NCBI GenBank assembly: GCA_018340375.1
Contig: JAFFJZ010000001.1
Location: 34,836,001 to 34,900,000, forward strand
DNA length: 64,000 nucleotides
Reading direction: 5' to 3'
DNA from: Gonatopus flavifemur
Taxonomy: Eukaryota; Arthropoda; Insecta; Hymenoptera; Dryinidae
Shown here: positions 26,501 through 41,500 of the stretch, piece by piece
Layout of the letters: each line of letters starts with the position of its first letter
How positions within the stretch are numbered: position 1 is the first letter of the stretch
Position numbers and translations under genes: made by a program
Notes under the pieces: model-generated
The model's input: only the letters and a program-made list of their open reading frames with translations
What the model was told of the DNA's origin: nothing
Database searches by the model: none

Positions 26501-29500
26501 ATTTCCGTTAAGGGGTAACACCACACTGAACTCTCCAAAAATAACGCTTTTTCAGATTTTTTTTCGAGAATTAGAAAGTTCCTATTCAAATTGAACTACA
26601 TGAAGGTGTTCCGCTACTATTAAAGTACAAAATAATTTTTTTGTGGAATTTTATTGTGAAAAATGGCGGCTTGACAGGTTAATGACTGGAGCACTGTGAA
26701 AATTCATAGTCGTGCGGTGGGATAAATAACTCAGTCCAATGTAATCAAAAAGCTGGTAAAATACGTATCCGTTTTGAAAAATGTGCATTTTCCACGAAAT
26801 GGCATCGGTTTGAAGAAAAAAGTAGGATTTTCACCCTAAATTTCGTTACTTAATGTTGAATAAAAAACGCAAATATCAATATTTCGAAAAACCCGTACGT
26901 ATTTCACTAGATAATCATATCACGAATACAATAAAAAAATCCCGAGGTGATTGATTGAAAATTAGCGGAGCTAGAGTTCCCACCGACTTTCGACATCACA
27001 CATAAAAATTGACTATTGGTTCTAAGGTGGCGCAACGTAGCTCAAGATTGATCAATCTTCGATATTATGAAGGTGCAACTGTTAAATAATAACATCATTT
27101 TTCGCTCTGCCAAGCCTGTTTTCCAACATAGAACAAACATTGGTGAAATGATGGACCAAGCTTGGGCCAAGATTGACGATCGTGGTCAAGATTGCGCCTA
27201 GCTATTGACAATGCTTGGTGCAACACTCATATATTTCATCCAGTCTATATTGGCCCAGGATTGGCGATAGCTTGCTCCAGGCCTGAACGAATGCTGAGAC
27301 AATCATAAATTCACGAAACCAATTCACTAATTCCCAACCATGGTGCCCCGAGTAAAAAAATGTAGATCATAAATTGATAAAAACAATATCACTCGGCGAT
27401 CACGTTCAAAGTGATCACCAAGTGATGTGAACGGTGAGACTGCAAGACCTTTGTTTCATCATTGTGAGATCGATACAGTAGGTTGTGCTGATGAAATGAT
27501 CATTTTTTCATCATTGTCAGATCAACAGAGTAGCTTGCGCTGATGAAATCTTAATGTGTGTGAATGATCATTTCCACATCTGATCAGGATCATTCGTTAA
27601 CCGTTTGTATCAAGTTCTGATCTACGAACAATCTGGACATGATTATCCCAAGATCACTGTAATATTCATAATCAAAAAACACGTCCCACAGACACATTAT
27701 GCTGTTAGGGTGATGAAAAAGTAAAAATTGGGAACTCAATTACATGTATTGGAATTTTCAATTCAAAGAATTACAAAGAATATTATATCTTCAAATAAAC
27801 TTGAAACTGTTAATGCACTATATACATCTTATGAATCCGATAGTAAATGGATAATCGGGTTCTCGATTTGCAATGTAAATGATCAGATAACTTTGTGATT
27901 TGGAATGTACTTACAACTTGTGAAAAATGATAGATTCAAAAGTGTTACGTTCATGGAGCTTCTTTTCCTAGTCTTCGGAAACATTAAGCAGATTAGGGTT
28001 ATCAACACCAAGTTCAAATGTTTTTCCTATCGACCTAAATCGATTCCACGGAATTCATCTATGAACCTGAATATAACTGATGATCTATTGGAACATGTCA
28101 CATCTTCAGGTTATAAACAGTACAGAATGCATGAGGTTAAGACCAAAGAAAATTAAATTTATGTCTATTCGAAACGCTCCATGAACGTAACACTTTTGAA
28201 TCTATCATTTTTCACAAGTTGTAAGTACATTCCAAATCACAAAGTTATCTGATCATTTATATTGCAAATCGAGAACCCGATTATCCATTCACTATCGGAT
28301 TCATAAGATGTATATAGTGCATTAACAGTTTCAAGTTTATTTGAAAATATAATATTCTTTGTAATTCTTTGAATTGAAAATTCCAATACATGTAATAGAG
28401 TTCTCAATTTTCACTTTTTCATCACCCTAACAGCCTAATGTGTCTGTGGGACGTGTTTTTTGATTATGAATATTACAGTGATCTTGGGATAATCATGTCC
28501 AGATTGTTCGTAGATCAGAACTTGATACAAACGGTTAACGAATGATCCTGATCAGATTTGGAAATGATCATTCACACACATTAAGATTTCATCAGCACAA
28601 GCTACTCTGTTGATCTGACAATGATGAAAAAATGATCATTTCATCAGCACAACCTACTGTATCGATCTCACAATGATGAAACAAAGATCCTGCAAGTCTC
28701 ACCGTTCACATCACTTGGTGATCACTTTGAACGTGATCGCCGAGTGATATTTTTTTTATCAATTTATGATCCACATTTTTTTACTCGGGGCATCATTTTA
28801 TCATTTTTTAATCAATATTGACTCTACATAGATTGCCAAGGCTTGGCAGTCAGCCTTGCCCCAAGCTACATTCTATTGTCAGCGTTTGCGGAAGCGAGAA
28901 ACTTCTACGTGGGATACTGTTTTGAAATAAACGCGCTTAAAGTTTTTGTAACAGTTGAGTCGTGCGTGTTTAGTCAGACCTTTGTTTGTAGTTTACGGTA
29001 TATCATTTTTGGGTCCTAAAAGAATACTTTAAGCCAAAAACAAATTTTTTTATCTTCTTAAAATTCCACTGTGGTGTTACCCCTTAACTATGCTGCCTTC
29101 TTCTTGAATTTTGTTTCTATTCAAACACGTTGGAACATAGGCGTTGTTCTGTCTAGAAAACCCAACCTATTTTACAGAAATACAAACCGGATATTCAGAG
29201 AAATATTAGTTCAGATAAATTGACAAGATCAATTTCTCGATGTTCGTAGAGCAATGAATGGAAGACATTCGATTTATTACAGAAAGGTTGATAAATATCA
29301 GCACGAGATGCGTATATTTTTGTAGCGTCGACGAAAGAGAATATACTTCGTGACGTTCATTCAATTGAAAATTTCTTCTTCTTCAAAAAATAGGAAATTA
29401 GGAAAAATGTATCCTCAAACTGAGGGATTGAATATGAAAATGAATCAATCGAAATTGCTCAAATGATATCCCAACAAACAAGAAGATATCTAATAGTATC

Positions 29501-32500
29501 TCAAAGATGTATTGGAAGACTTTCGTGAAGATATCTTTTCGACATCTACAAGATGTCCTATGCAACAAATTTCAACAAGTTTTAGATATCTCAAAAATGC
29601 CTTGCACAAGATATCTCTTAGACACGCTGACAAATATATGTTTTAGATATATGGGAGACATCTTTCAGATGGTTCCAAGATATGTTTTTGATTTTTTTGA
29701 GATACGTTTTAGATATCCTTGAGATGTCTTTTTGGAATCATGAGAACATCCCAGACAGTACAAAAGAATCACTGAGAAGCTCTCAAAAAGGAACATGGCG
29801 TGACTTTCGCCCTTCTTCCTTAGACAATTCTTAAGATGTGTAATAGATATTCAGACACTCTTTCAAGGTCTTTCAAACTATGCTGATTCGACATCTAAAA
29901 GATGTCTCTCAGAAATACCTTGAAGACATGTTCCTGACATTTCTTCAAGATATCTAAAAGACATATTTTCGATGTATCTAAGAAATGTCACCCCAAAGAT
30001 ATCTTGTAGATGTCTTCAAGACCTTCGGTGTTTGTTGGAATAACTGGAATAGAGCTAATCGTATCCGCGAACTCTCCGAGACGTAAACTATTTTTGAGTA
30101 ATGGTATACCTCTTTTGTGTTAACATTTTGTCACGTTCAACCGTATACATTAAATTCCATGCGTGATAAGAATTCTGAATATAATTGATTGTTTCTTGTA
30201 AAAAATATATGAAGTTTCGATCAAAAATTAACAGAAATCCATAAGGACTGGATACGGGTTTCTTAATAAAGAAAAATCATTCCTATCTTGAATGACCATT
30301 ATTGATACATGAACGACGTTAGATAAATAAAAAAAAGTTCTCGCAATGTTTTACATGTTCATTATATCCCCGGCTAAAAATTGGGTCAGGCAAACCTCAG
30401 GGCTTTATATTACCTTATAAGCCCCCTACTTTTACCTTACCAAATTTCTAGTCGGGTTTTATGTGGAAAACTTTCAAAATTGCATATAATTTATACACAA
30501 TTCAATGTAGTTTATATATTGAGATGATTATATAGAAATTATATATAATTCTGAAAATTTCTCCACTGGGGTTAAATATTTATAAAACTACAAAGTCTGA
30601 AAATTTTATGAATATCAGGTCTGAAAGGGTTAAGAGGGATTCGTTCTAGACAATAGTTCTAGACACTGACAAAAGGATGACCTTGTTGAAACATTCGTGG
30701 TCACAATAACTTGAAATCTGGTTCGATTCACCAGGAAATTTGGTGGTGTGATGTCCGGAAAAAGTGGTTGAAGCGAAAATTAATTACATTTTTCAGATTA
30801 AAAAAGCCAAATTCTTTTCTTGGCTTTTTCTGGGCATCACAATCACATTTCCTGGCGAATCGAAGCAGATTTCAAGTTATTGCGACCACGAATGTTTCAA
30901 CCAGGTCGTTTTATTCAGTGTACTTTATTCAAAGATGGGCGATTCAAAAGGAATCGATTCTTTTTTATACAATTTTTATTTTGGACTTGTATTGATTTTT
31001 ATATAATCTCGATTGAAATTCGATATAAATTGTATTGAAAAAAACAATAAATTCTTCACAGATCGCCCATCTTCAACTGTGTTCACTTTGAAACCGTTTG
31101 CGAAAATTTCTTGAAGTGAATATTGTCTGACTTGCAGTAGTAAAGAATAAAATTAGCAGCTTTAATTCTTCAAAACAGTGACGGTGTCGAGATGTTTTGT
31201 AAAATTCCGACCGATACTTCTATTATAGTACTCTAGTATAGTATAGCACTTTTATATATAAAACTCAATACGAACTAGACAGATTTCTCATGCAAAATAT
31301 GGATACTGTGAAATATCATGCGACACTATGAAACATTTTATTCTCAATCACTTTGCAAAGAAAGACGAGAATATTATGACAAAATAGCTCGTAGATTGAA
31401 TTTCCTGGGCACACGTGAAGAATTATGGGTGCATAGGCAGACTATACAGACATTTGTATGCAATTTATCATTTTTATTCATTCAGAATCAAGTTTCTATG
31501 GTTTTTCATAGATCACAAACGGTTTCAATCATTCATTTGATGAATGAGAAACAAATGATAACTGTATAATGCCTTCTTTGAAGTGTGGAAAGACTCAATT
31601 TTGTGAATTCAAATTAGTGAGCACACTCATTACCAATTACCTAACGTAAAAGGTAGTCTCTGCATACCTTCTGAAGTGCACCCCTTAGGGAAATTTACTT
31701 CATTCTCACTAAAATGCTTCATTTTTCCTTCAATTTTGTGGAGAAAAAAATGCTTTTGGTCAAAATGGGGTGAATTTTCTTTAGGGATTGCAATCAGCTT
31801 GTTTCAAGGGACAAAATACTATTGAAAATTTATTCAACTTTTATGTAGTTTCAATGTAGCGTATCGAAAATCAGTTCCAAATACGTAATCAAGAATTCAT
31901 GAATTAGCGTCTAAATAGGATTTCATTGAACATTCACATCTAATTCCAGATACATATTGATAAAACTGATAGGTATGGTATGATTTTATACACGGATGCA
32001 TCGAATTTGATGAACAATTATATGAGTAGATTAATTTTTATGTACGTTCTAGAGATGAGCGATGTGCCAAGAATCGATGCTCTTTTATACCATTTTTATC
32101 CAGTTTCAATCGAAATTATAAAAAAATTGTTTGGCTTTTGTTGATTTCTATATAATTTCGATTAAAATTGTATGGAAGAAAATCGATTTTTCTGACATCG
32201 CCTCTATCTAGTACGTTCCTGAAAATAGCTCCAACGATCAAGTGCATGGAATTGACTCCAAAAATTTTGAATGGGGCAGTTTCCCCGATCATATTCACTC
32301 TAGTCGACAATTTTGATTTGGTGATAATTTTCTTCAATTCTCTAACAGACGACATTGGATATTTTATTTTACTCATCTACTGCCAAAATCTCCGTTATTT
32401 ATTTATTTATTCGTTCATTTATTCATTTATTTATAAATCCCATCATCCTTTTATTGATTTTATTTAAGAAAAATGATTATGTACATACGGTTTAGTTCTG

Positions 32501-35500
32501 TATTCTAACAATGATAAAATGTACCTAATATATTTCAGTTGATTTGTGTAAAGAAGATGGTATGTATGATAGATAGAATTTATTTCAATTTTTTCTCATC
32601 TTTTGCATGTTTATTTTGACAATTTTATCACTTTCTTTCAACACTATTTTATTTGTTCGTAAATTTGTTTGTATTGCTATATTGAAAATTATGTGTAAAT
32701 ATTGCATCAACGACCAATTTGTCTCGAAGGCAAATCGATTATCGGAGATTCAACCACTCCTACCCTGATAAAATTTCGTCGCTCACACGGAGAAAAACAA
32801 ATTATACAAATTTCATAGTCATTTTGAATATTTGTGTGTGGATTGGTGCAATAAACAAAAATATAATGAGTGATGAAATTTCATGAAAGATTATTATAAT
32901 CTATTTCTTTCTGTGCGAGACATCTTTTAGACAAGTTTCAAAAGTTTCACGTGATACTCAAAGATATCTTGTAGACTCTTCAAACTATGTAATAATTATT
33001 CTGCAAGCATGCATGGAATGTGCAAATAATACTATTTTGGATCATTCTTTCAAATTACATATTTTGTGAAGATGTTTAACATATAATTATGTGAAACACA
33101 CGGGAAGAAATTATGTGATTGATATTTGGATAGCTGAAAATTAGCTGTGGTGGCTATTTTTCAACTGTAGCAACAAAAGTTATTGATACAGGAGCTGAAA
33201 TTTAGCTCTTGCAGCAGTTTATATACTCGGAATAGCTACCATAGCTAATTCCTAGCTACCATAGTTTTTTATGCGCACTCTCATTTGGAGATTCTAAACA
33301 TATCAGTGAAATTGTCCAAACACGTTGTTAGCATTTTTGATCTCTCGCCTTGCTTAGATTTCTTATTTTTACTTCTAAAATAAAATATATTTGAGTGTTC
33401 CGTAAGACTTCTTAAACCTTTTTAAAACATATATATCAAGACACGGAATGTTATCCGGATGGTTTGTTTTGGAGGAGGAATTTTTTTCTTTTAAAAATCG
33501 CTTCACTATAGACGAATTTTATTTTCTCTCAATTTTCACCTTTTGAATATAAATCATTTTTTCAACAATCGATATGAGCTGACCGTTAAACAAAATACAT
33601 GTGAGAAGAAAAATAGTCCTGGTATCACACATGGTCGGTGAACGAGAAGAAGCAAAAAGATTGTTCACTTCGCACTAAAATGCATTCAGCAAAAGTCAAT
33701 TATTACACTGTCATTTGACTGAATTTCCCAGTAACTGCCCTGGTAGGAATAATGATTCGAAATTAGATGGACCTCAGCTAGTTTTCCTAGATGTTAGCTT
33801 GGTTTCTAACTAAATTTGTGACGCACTTTCTAACCTGTGCCCATCCAGATGTCCCAGGGAATTGCTAGAATGTTCTTCAAATTGGTAATTGGAACTGTGA
33901 AATTGTGTTTTCTTTGTGTTCTACAGCTATGAATAAGGTAATAATGTATTTTGGCATGTAATCTCCAGCCGAGAACGTTACTTTTGAATTTATTTCCATA
34001 AAATAATCCAGAGTGACAAATTGAAACGTTGGGGCTTCCTTTTATTCCTCTGACCGTGTTGATGGACTATCAATGTTACTGTACGATCGGTTGACGCATG
34101 GAAAATCTACATAAACTAACGAAATTCTTGGGCACTAAAGTCAAATTGGCTGAAATTTGTTATTCAGTTGCCCCAGGTGGGTCCCATCTAGTACGTGGAT
34201 GGTAAATGGGACGCCCAGACAAATTTCTACCAGGGTGGAGTTGAAGCATCAATGAAAAAAATTATACATGCAAAGGAACATCTACCTATTTAAATGATAT
34301 TCAACACATCTTAACTCATCTATGAGAATCATGAAATCATATCGGAAATATTTCTGCGCAGTTCGTTTAAATACGTGATCACCGTCGCTCAACAGAATAA
34401 TTTAATTCTCATTTGTTTTTTTTTTTTCATTTGTAATTTGTGAATGTGAAGATGGATATTAATTCTACTGCAGTTTCCAATAATTTATACGAATAATGAT
34501 ACCCATATTGTTCAATTATCCTTTGCCGCCTTCATTTTGCATCATTTCGTTTCAGCTTGTTGTCAATATTGTTGTATTATTCATAATGCGATAACGGCAT
34601 GAATGTGAATTGTATCTTGATCAACGGAACAAAACTCCATTGTTTGGTACTGTTTGATTCTAAGCGGAACAATAATGAATGAAAATATAATAAACATACG
34701 ATATTTCAGTTTCTTCCAATGAACATGTTACGCGTACAATGCTTGTAATTTATTCACTGCATGAATTTGTACTCACTATTGTGTCTATTCTGTACTCTAC
34801 TTTAATTGTGGAATGAGAATGATAATGGAAAAGGATTATTGATTGAATCTGTGCTATATATACGTGAGATAATAAGTACAAAAGGTCGTAAAACTTGCGC
34901 ACGAGTTTTGAAAATCCTTTGCAGAGAAATAAAGCTCACTATTATCGAGAAATATTTTATTAATTTCTAGTAAAATGATTGGCAATTCAGGGAAAAGGAA
35001 TTCCAGCTTTTTGGAACTCAAATTCAATTCCCAGATTCAATTTGAATTCAGGGAGAGTCGATAATTTCATTATAAGGCATTGACAGGAGAATCGTGAGGA
35101 ATTATTATTATGCCAATGAATTCACATCCCCTGAGACCACACATAGTTTACATTATTGTTTGTTCACATTGTTTATTCACAAGATTAATCTCGATTGAAG
35201 TTATCGGAAGTTGAAACATGGGGATTTCAACAATTTTCAGCACAGAATGAGCATGTTTTGGAGCGGAACTCCAAACAATAGAGAATTGGAACTTATTCGT
35301 AGTCAGTTTGTATAGATATCTGAGTAAACTTGCGGAAAATTATCTGCGTAAAATGCTCTTTTGTGTATCAAGACGTAGTTATTGAGGAACGGTGTAATCG
35401 TCTTGATAGCTGGAGTCTCTTTAACTTCGTTCGAGCAGTGTTCGTGCTTCGGGGGTTCTTGTCGATGTCTGTGTGGTTTCGTTGGTACCCAACAAATACA

Positions 35501-38500
35501 ACGTCTGTAACTTGTTGGAAAATGTTGTATGATGAGACAGTCAAACACCGATAACATGGAACAACAAAACCAATCCCTCTCTCTATTTTCTGAGGTTTGA
35601 GATTTGATTTGTGAATTGTCTGATTCCTTAGATTGGCTCATTTTTCATAATTTTCATGCATGAGAAAAATCTTTAAAACAGCTAATTCAAGAAATCTGAC
35701 ATTATTTTTGTATCCACCATCTCATAATCACTTCAAGTCAATTCCCAAACCTCCAGAAACAAAATAGTTGTTAACCTGTGTAAGTGGTCATTTCTTTTTT
35801 ATGGAAGTATCAGTCAGTTCTCCTTTTCCTCCAAGTTTATGAACTTCCTTCACATTTCGCAACCAAGTTTTTTAATAGGGATAGGCGTTCTGAAAAGAAT
35901 CGATGCTGTTTCATACAATTTTCATCGAATTTTGATCAAAATGATATGAAATTCAATCGAAGTCTCGAAATTTTTATATAATTTCGATTGCAATTCGATA
36001 AAAATTGTATAAAAAGAGAAAAGTAAACAGATCTTTACAAATCGCCCATCACTAGTTCTTAATCTCCTCTCGACGTGATCACCAGATTCGCTTCTTGTAA
36101 TTTAGAAATATTTACCTCCCACCGTTCATTTGGAATTCCCTTAGAAGTCAGAGTCTTCATCTCCAATTTGATGACAGAATCCGAGCCTACGGTATCACAT
36201 TCTGCGAGAATATTATAAAAAACACTCCCATAAGTGTCTAAATAAACCCATAAAACAATATGTTGCTGAAATTTGAATCGTTTATTGGAACGAATTAAGA
36301 ATCGAATAACGAAATACCCAGATCCAATCCTAGTTAGACACTCAGAATTTTGTAATACATTCTTCAAACGATGTTTTCAATGTCAAGGAGTTATAATGAA
36401 GTCTTATAATCCCAGTCCAAGTAATTAGTCGAGCTTTTTGTTAAATTTTCCACGCCGACGTTTCCAGTGAATGCAATTCTTTTTTAAAGTAAATGTGGAG
36501 GTGGGATTGTGCAGGAGTATCGTCCGGACCTATGTCTCTTGGAGTGGGTAGAAACAAATCCTTCTGGGCCGTACTTGGAGTAGAATGGATTCTAATAACG
36601 ATGATTTGTAGTCCAATTACAAATAATTAGTCGAGCTTTTTATGAAATTTTCCGCGCCGATGTTTCGAGTTGACTCTTTTTCTGGGTAAATTCGGAGATG
36701 GGATTGTGTAGGAGTATCGACTAATTACTTGGAATTGGACTACGAAACTTCATTATTAGAATTCATTCTACTCCAAGTACAGCCCAGAACGATTTGTCAA
36801 GGAGTAAATTCGAGAAAATGAATAACGATGATTTTAAGATCTGGTGAGTTTGAATTCTCGTTTCGTTTTTATAAACGATTCAAACTTCTACAACATAAAT
36901 AAATCATCTCTCCTGTCAATGACTCCCAGAGTGAATAAATGTTCACTGTTGTATATAATTATGTTTGATTATATATAGATTATATATAATTTGGAAATTT
37001 TGTCCACTCGGATATGTGATGATAGTTTGAAAACTGAAAAATGTGTGAGGTCTGTTTGGCGGTTATTAACTCGTTGCCGGCGGACTAAATATGGACAATT
37101 CCATTAAATTTGCAGACTTTTACGCGTTTCTTTTATTACACGGGAAAGAAAAGAGATTCGAAATATCACTACATTTTGTGCTGAAATAGCATAGTAAGTG
37201 ACATATTACAATTTTGACAACACAGTCTGGTAAAAATTCATGCTTTGTGATGTGAAGTTGCGCCAAATTAAACGATTTTTCAAATCATTAGGCATTAATT
37301 TTCACCACACTGTGTTGTAAAAATCATACTATGTGACCTTTGCTGCGACTTCCCACTCAACATTAAAAAAGTATTATTTCAATGTAGAATTTACAACTTC
37401 ACGCTTGAGTGCCACATAAATCACGTTAACCAACACATCGCTCGATTGATGGTTTATTTTTCTTTTCTTTTTGCTGTTGAGAGTTTTGAGAAATTCGAAA
37501 TATCATATATTTATTTACGATGAATATATATTGGCATCACCACATACACACACGCCGCAGAAAATGGAAAATATGTCAAAGCACATGAATTGAGGATATT
37601 GTTCAATGAATAGCATATATGCTTTATATATTTCAACTTTTATGTTGTATGGATTGAAAGATAATAATATTTTCGCATGTGCATGTCAAATGAACTTATA
37701 ATGGATTTACGTGACTTCAAAACAGAAGGAAATATCTGTAGAAGAAAACATGATCGAGAAAAACGGAAAGAATGGTTTAATCCAATTTGTTTCGAATTAA
37801 GTGTGTGTCATAATGACTCGGTCGATGGCCGAGACTCGGTGGTGCCTCTCACATTGTAGGGATAGTGCATGCTGTGTTTAACGTATGTTGTAATGGGAGG
37901 GCACCGGGGGTTCAGTCTTTGATGATCCAGGTGGCAAAGAAGGCGAGCGCACTCAAAAGGCGGAAATCTCGGAATCGTATGGACGTACAACAACAACAGT
38001 CACAACAATCTCTACCACCACCGGCCACGATATCGGGCAGCATATCGGGGAGTGGATCGGGTGGACAAAATGAAAATGCCCAACAGCGGTTCGAAAATGA
38101 AGGAGATGTGGTGTTTTATATGGAAGAACCTAAAGCAGGCACACCGAATCGTGCCAGGCGAGACAATCGGTAAGAGTTTCTTTAATGTTTGGCTCTTTAA
38201 TGGGAATTAAAAATCGCTCTTATGGAGTAGAATTCTCACTTTTATCGAAGTGGCAGTATTTTTGCTCTTCAAGAGCGGATTTTCATTCTAAAAAATTTAT
38301 AGAGTACACGTTGTATTTTCAAAAATTACAGAGCTTTCCCTAAAATTCAAAATTCTTGGAAGCCTACTTTTTGAATCCTTTGGAGCGCAGGGAGTGCGTG
38401 CCCCTCCCTCAGAAAACTAATTTCAATAATTTTCAAAAGTTTGGAATTCAAAAGAATTGAATTAGATTTGCGCCCCCTTTTGAAGACTTCCCTGGATCCG

Positions 38501-41500
38501 CATCTGCGTTGTACTCTCCGTGAATGTGATTACACTTTGCAGAAGTGAATATCCACTCTTTTTCTAGCGAGGGAGTTTTTTGCTGTAAACGAGAGAGTGA
38601 ACAGCCACTCTGTAACGTGAAATTTCACCCTTAAAGAATAAAATTTTCCACCCTTTCCTTGACCTTCGTACGATAGAATCTCTTGTTCGAGATTATTGTT
38701 AAAGTTACCCTTCAAAAGTCACTCACAAGTATCAAAATTTCAGTACATAATATGAGTAATATGTTTTGCGGTGCGTAGGGGCAGCCTTTTCACGTCGCAG
38801 ACTAGTTCTGTAACAGAAGCCACAAGTGATGAAATCGATATCGACATCGAAGAACCACCAAGAGTGACCACGTGAGTATTCTATTGATATATGCTTAAAA
38901 AATGTGTGGTTATTAGATAGTTAGATAGCTGTAGTGGCAACTTTGGATCGTTCTTGAAACAAATCCGTTTTGTCATGGCAGCAATACCACACACCCTTGA
39001 ATGCAACACCTCTGCATCCCAGGTAGCATATGCAGAATGAATATGAACTTGATTTCATTTGGAATAGGTCAGAACTGTTTCCCAATGAAACATCACCTGG
39101 AAAAATGAATCATATATGTAAAAATTCCTCTACGTATGAAATAGTTGTGATATATCTTTCATATACGGGGTACATGAGATCATATGTAAATTATATAAAG
39201 GGCACATGAGGATTATTTATGAGCCATTTATGATTCATATACGATTCATTTTTACTAGGGACATCACGCCTTGAATCTTGTCATTAATCCCACTCTAGAC
39301 AGTCAACGGAGGATCGCTAAAAAAATGTCTTCCCTTGAAATCGTTGATGCAACGTCGATGCAAGGTGGATGTGAGGTAAATGGTACGACAAATCATCAAA
39401 TTAAAGATTGTCTACCAAGATGTATCCACGTCGCATTTACTTACGCGCTTCGTCGAATCCATGAAGAATCTCCGGGGATCCTTTCCTGGCCAGAGTTCAA
39501 TCGTAGAGGTGTGGAGTTAACTCTTTACACAACAAAAAAAGTTGTCTTGATTCCACACCCATTGTCTCACATATAACGAAAACAATATTTGTCTTGTTCC
39601 AAGTACATTTGAACTGAAACAATATTCTCTTGGTTCAAAGCAAATGTATTTGGGACAAGACAAATATTGTTTTCGTTATATATCCAGACGACTTTTTTTT
39701 CTGTGTAAGCTATCCTAAAATGCGTTTATTCAGAGTACTTAGATCCATAAGGGATACCTATATTTTCCACAGAAATAATTACATTTTCAAATATTTGAGT
39801 GGATTGGAGCACGATTTTTCGACAGGTCTTCTCCCGTTTTACGAACGTTTCCAAAAAAAACACGTTTTACACTGGAAAAAAAGCAACGGGGTTACAGAAA
39901 CCATGTCCACATGGTCAAAGATTCACGGTTGCAATGACGTGAAATTTGGTTATGATGACGAAAAACACAAGACAAAATCACATTATTGTAATTCTAGCAA
40001 CTACATAAGGTGGTCAAGGCAAAAATCAACTATACGCTGTGTTTGTGCCGACCAGATTTTTCTCTGAGTGTAAGAGATGAAACTACACTGAAAAAACTAT
40101 TTTCTTAGATTCGAAGAAATACTTTTTTTTATGTACTCATGCACTTGTACTCCTTCAACCTTCCATAAACTATGAAGGGATTTAAAGATTCAGGCGATAC
40201 TACGTCGCCCAGGTCGGAAATGCCAATATTGACAACTGGCCCATGCTTGGCAAAATACTGGGCTGCCAAGCATCGCGAACCAATATTAGTCCAATATACA
40301 ACCGTTGTTCATTCTAGAAACCATACCGGGTTTCATAGGAAATGCCAATATGACAACTGGTGCAAGCCTATACAACAAGTGGTTCAAGATTGGCAAAACA
40401 TTAAGCTGCCAAGCATGACGAACCAATATTGGGCCAATGTACAACCAATGTTTATTTGAGAACCTATGCCACATCTCCATGTTTGTGATTTTTACAGAGC
40501 TGTACCGATATCCCTGCTAAAACTCTTATCGTTTTCTATGGGAAATTTTTAGCAGGGATGGCATGAAAAATGACATCATTTTCCCCCAAGAAGTATGTTT
40601 GAAGAATCAGGTTGAAGCATGGCAAAAGTTAATATACACAACTTGGGCCAGGTCCGGCTTAACCGTATGAACCAAGCTCCAAAATACTCATAATACATAT
40701 ATCATGAGACATTGGGCCATGCTTGGCATTGCATTCTGGCCCAATATTGAGTACCAAGCCTGGCACGAGGTTATCATCCCAAGCTTTCACCAAGCTTAGG
40801 GCATTTTTTTCTCATGGATTCTGACCCAATATAAGTCGTAATTGGGCCAAGCTTGGGCCATTTGTTAATTCCTACCTGGGAAGTTCATACCAACAACACC
40901 AGCTGGCAACGCTCTTTCAACTCTACCTTCCTAAATAACTGTTTTTAAATATCAAAACTGTGTACGCAAATTTATTTATATGTTCTGTAAACCGGGGTCA
41001 AGCGGATCAGAATTCAATGTTTTTTGGTAAATAAATGCTTTCACTGTAGACGAAAAATTTTCTAAGAAATCATATACGTTTGTGTGAATTTCATGATCAA
41101 CGTTATCGATACAAGAAAAAATTATTCTATCACTCATCGGTTCAAACATACAGGGTGGGGCATTTAAAGTGTCGCGGGCGTTTTTTCCAAAAATAAAGTG
41201 AGATACGAGAAAATTTTTCGGACAAAAGTTGTAGGGTACCGAGGGGGACATCCGATGGTGGCCTTGGCTTTGACCTCAAATCTCATCTTCAAGGGCACTC
41301 TGAGATCAACTCTTGTTTTTTAAATAGCATCTCATATTTTTTACTGCAGATTTGGATTCTAGGTCAAAAACCAAGAAACTTTTGTCTGAACCCTTTTCCT
41401 GAAATCCGCAAAAATGGCGCTCTAATCGATATTGTTCCATTTTGAATCTGACATTCGAATAACTCGAAAACGAAGGGTCTTGCAAAAGAATGTTTCGCAC

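Larger units (their letters stand above)
26508..29087. mobile_element. TTAAGGGG element, 2.6 kb, carrying nested insertions
   Basis: TTAAGGGGTAACACCACACTG on the left; the complement of the right end reads TTAAGGGGTAACACCACAGTG. TTAA borders at both edges suggest a piggyBac-type target (inference). Its own sequence is about 26512-27000 and 28920-29083. The centre is a GGGCC-word element split by the 27345-28791 foldback. No transposase was recognised. Confidence 0.8.

Noticed and set aside
39630..40067. 145-codon plus-strand open frame
   Set aside because: It runs across one MITE and into a second, so it is a repeat-derived frame.
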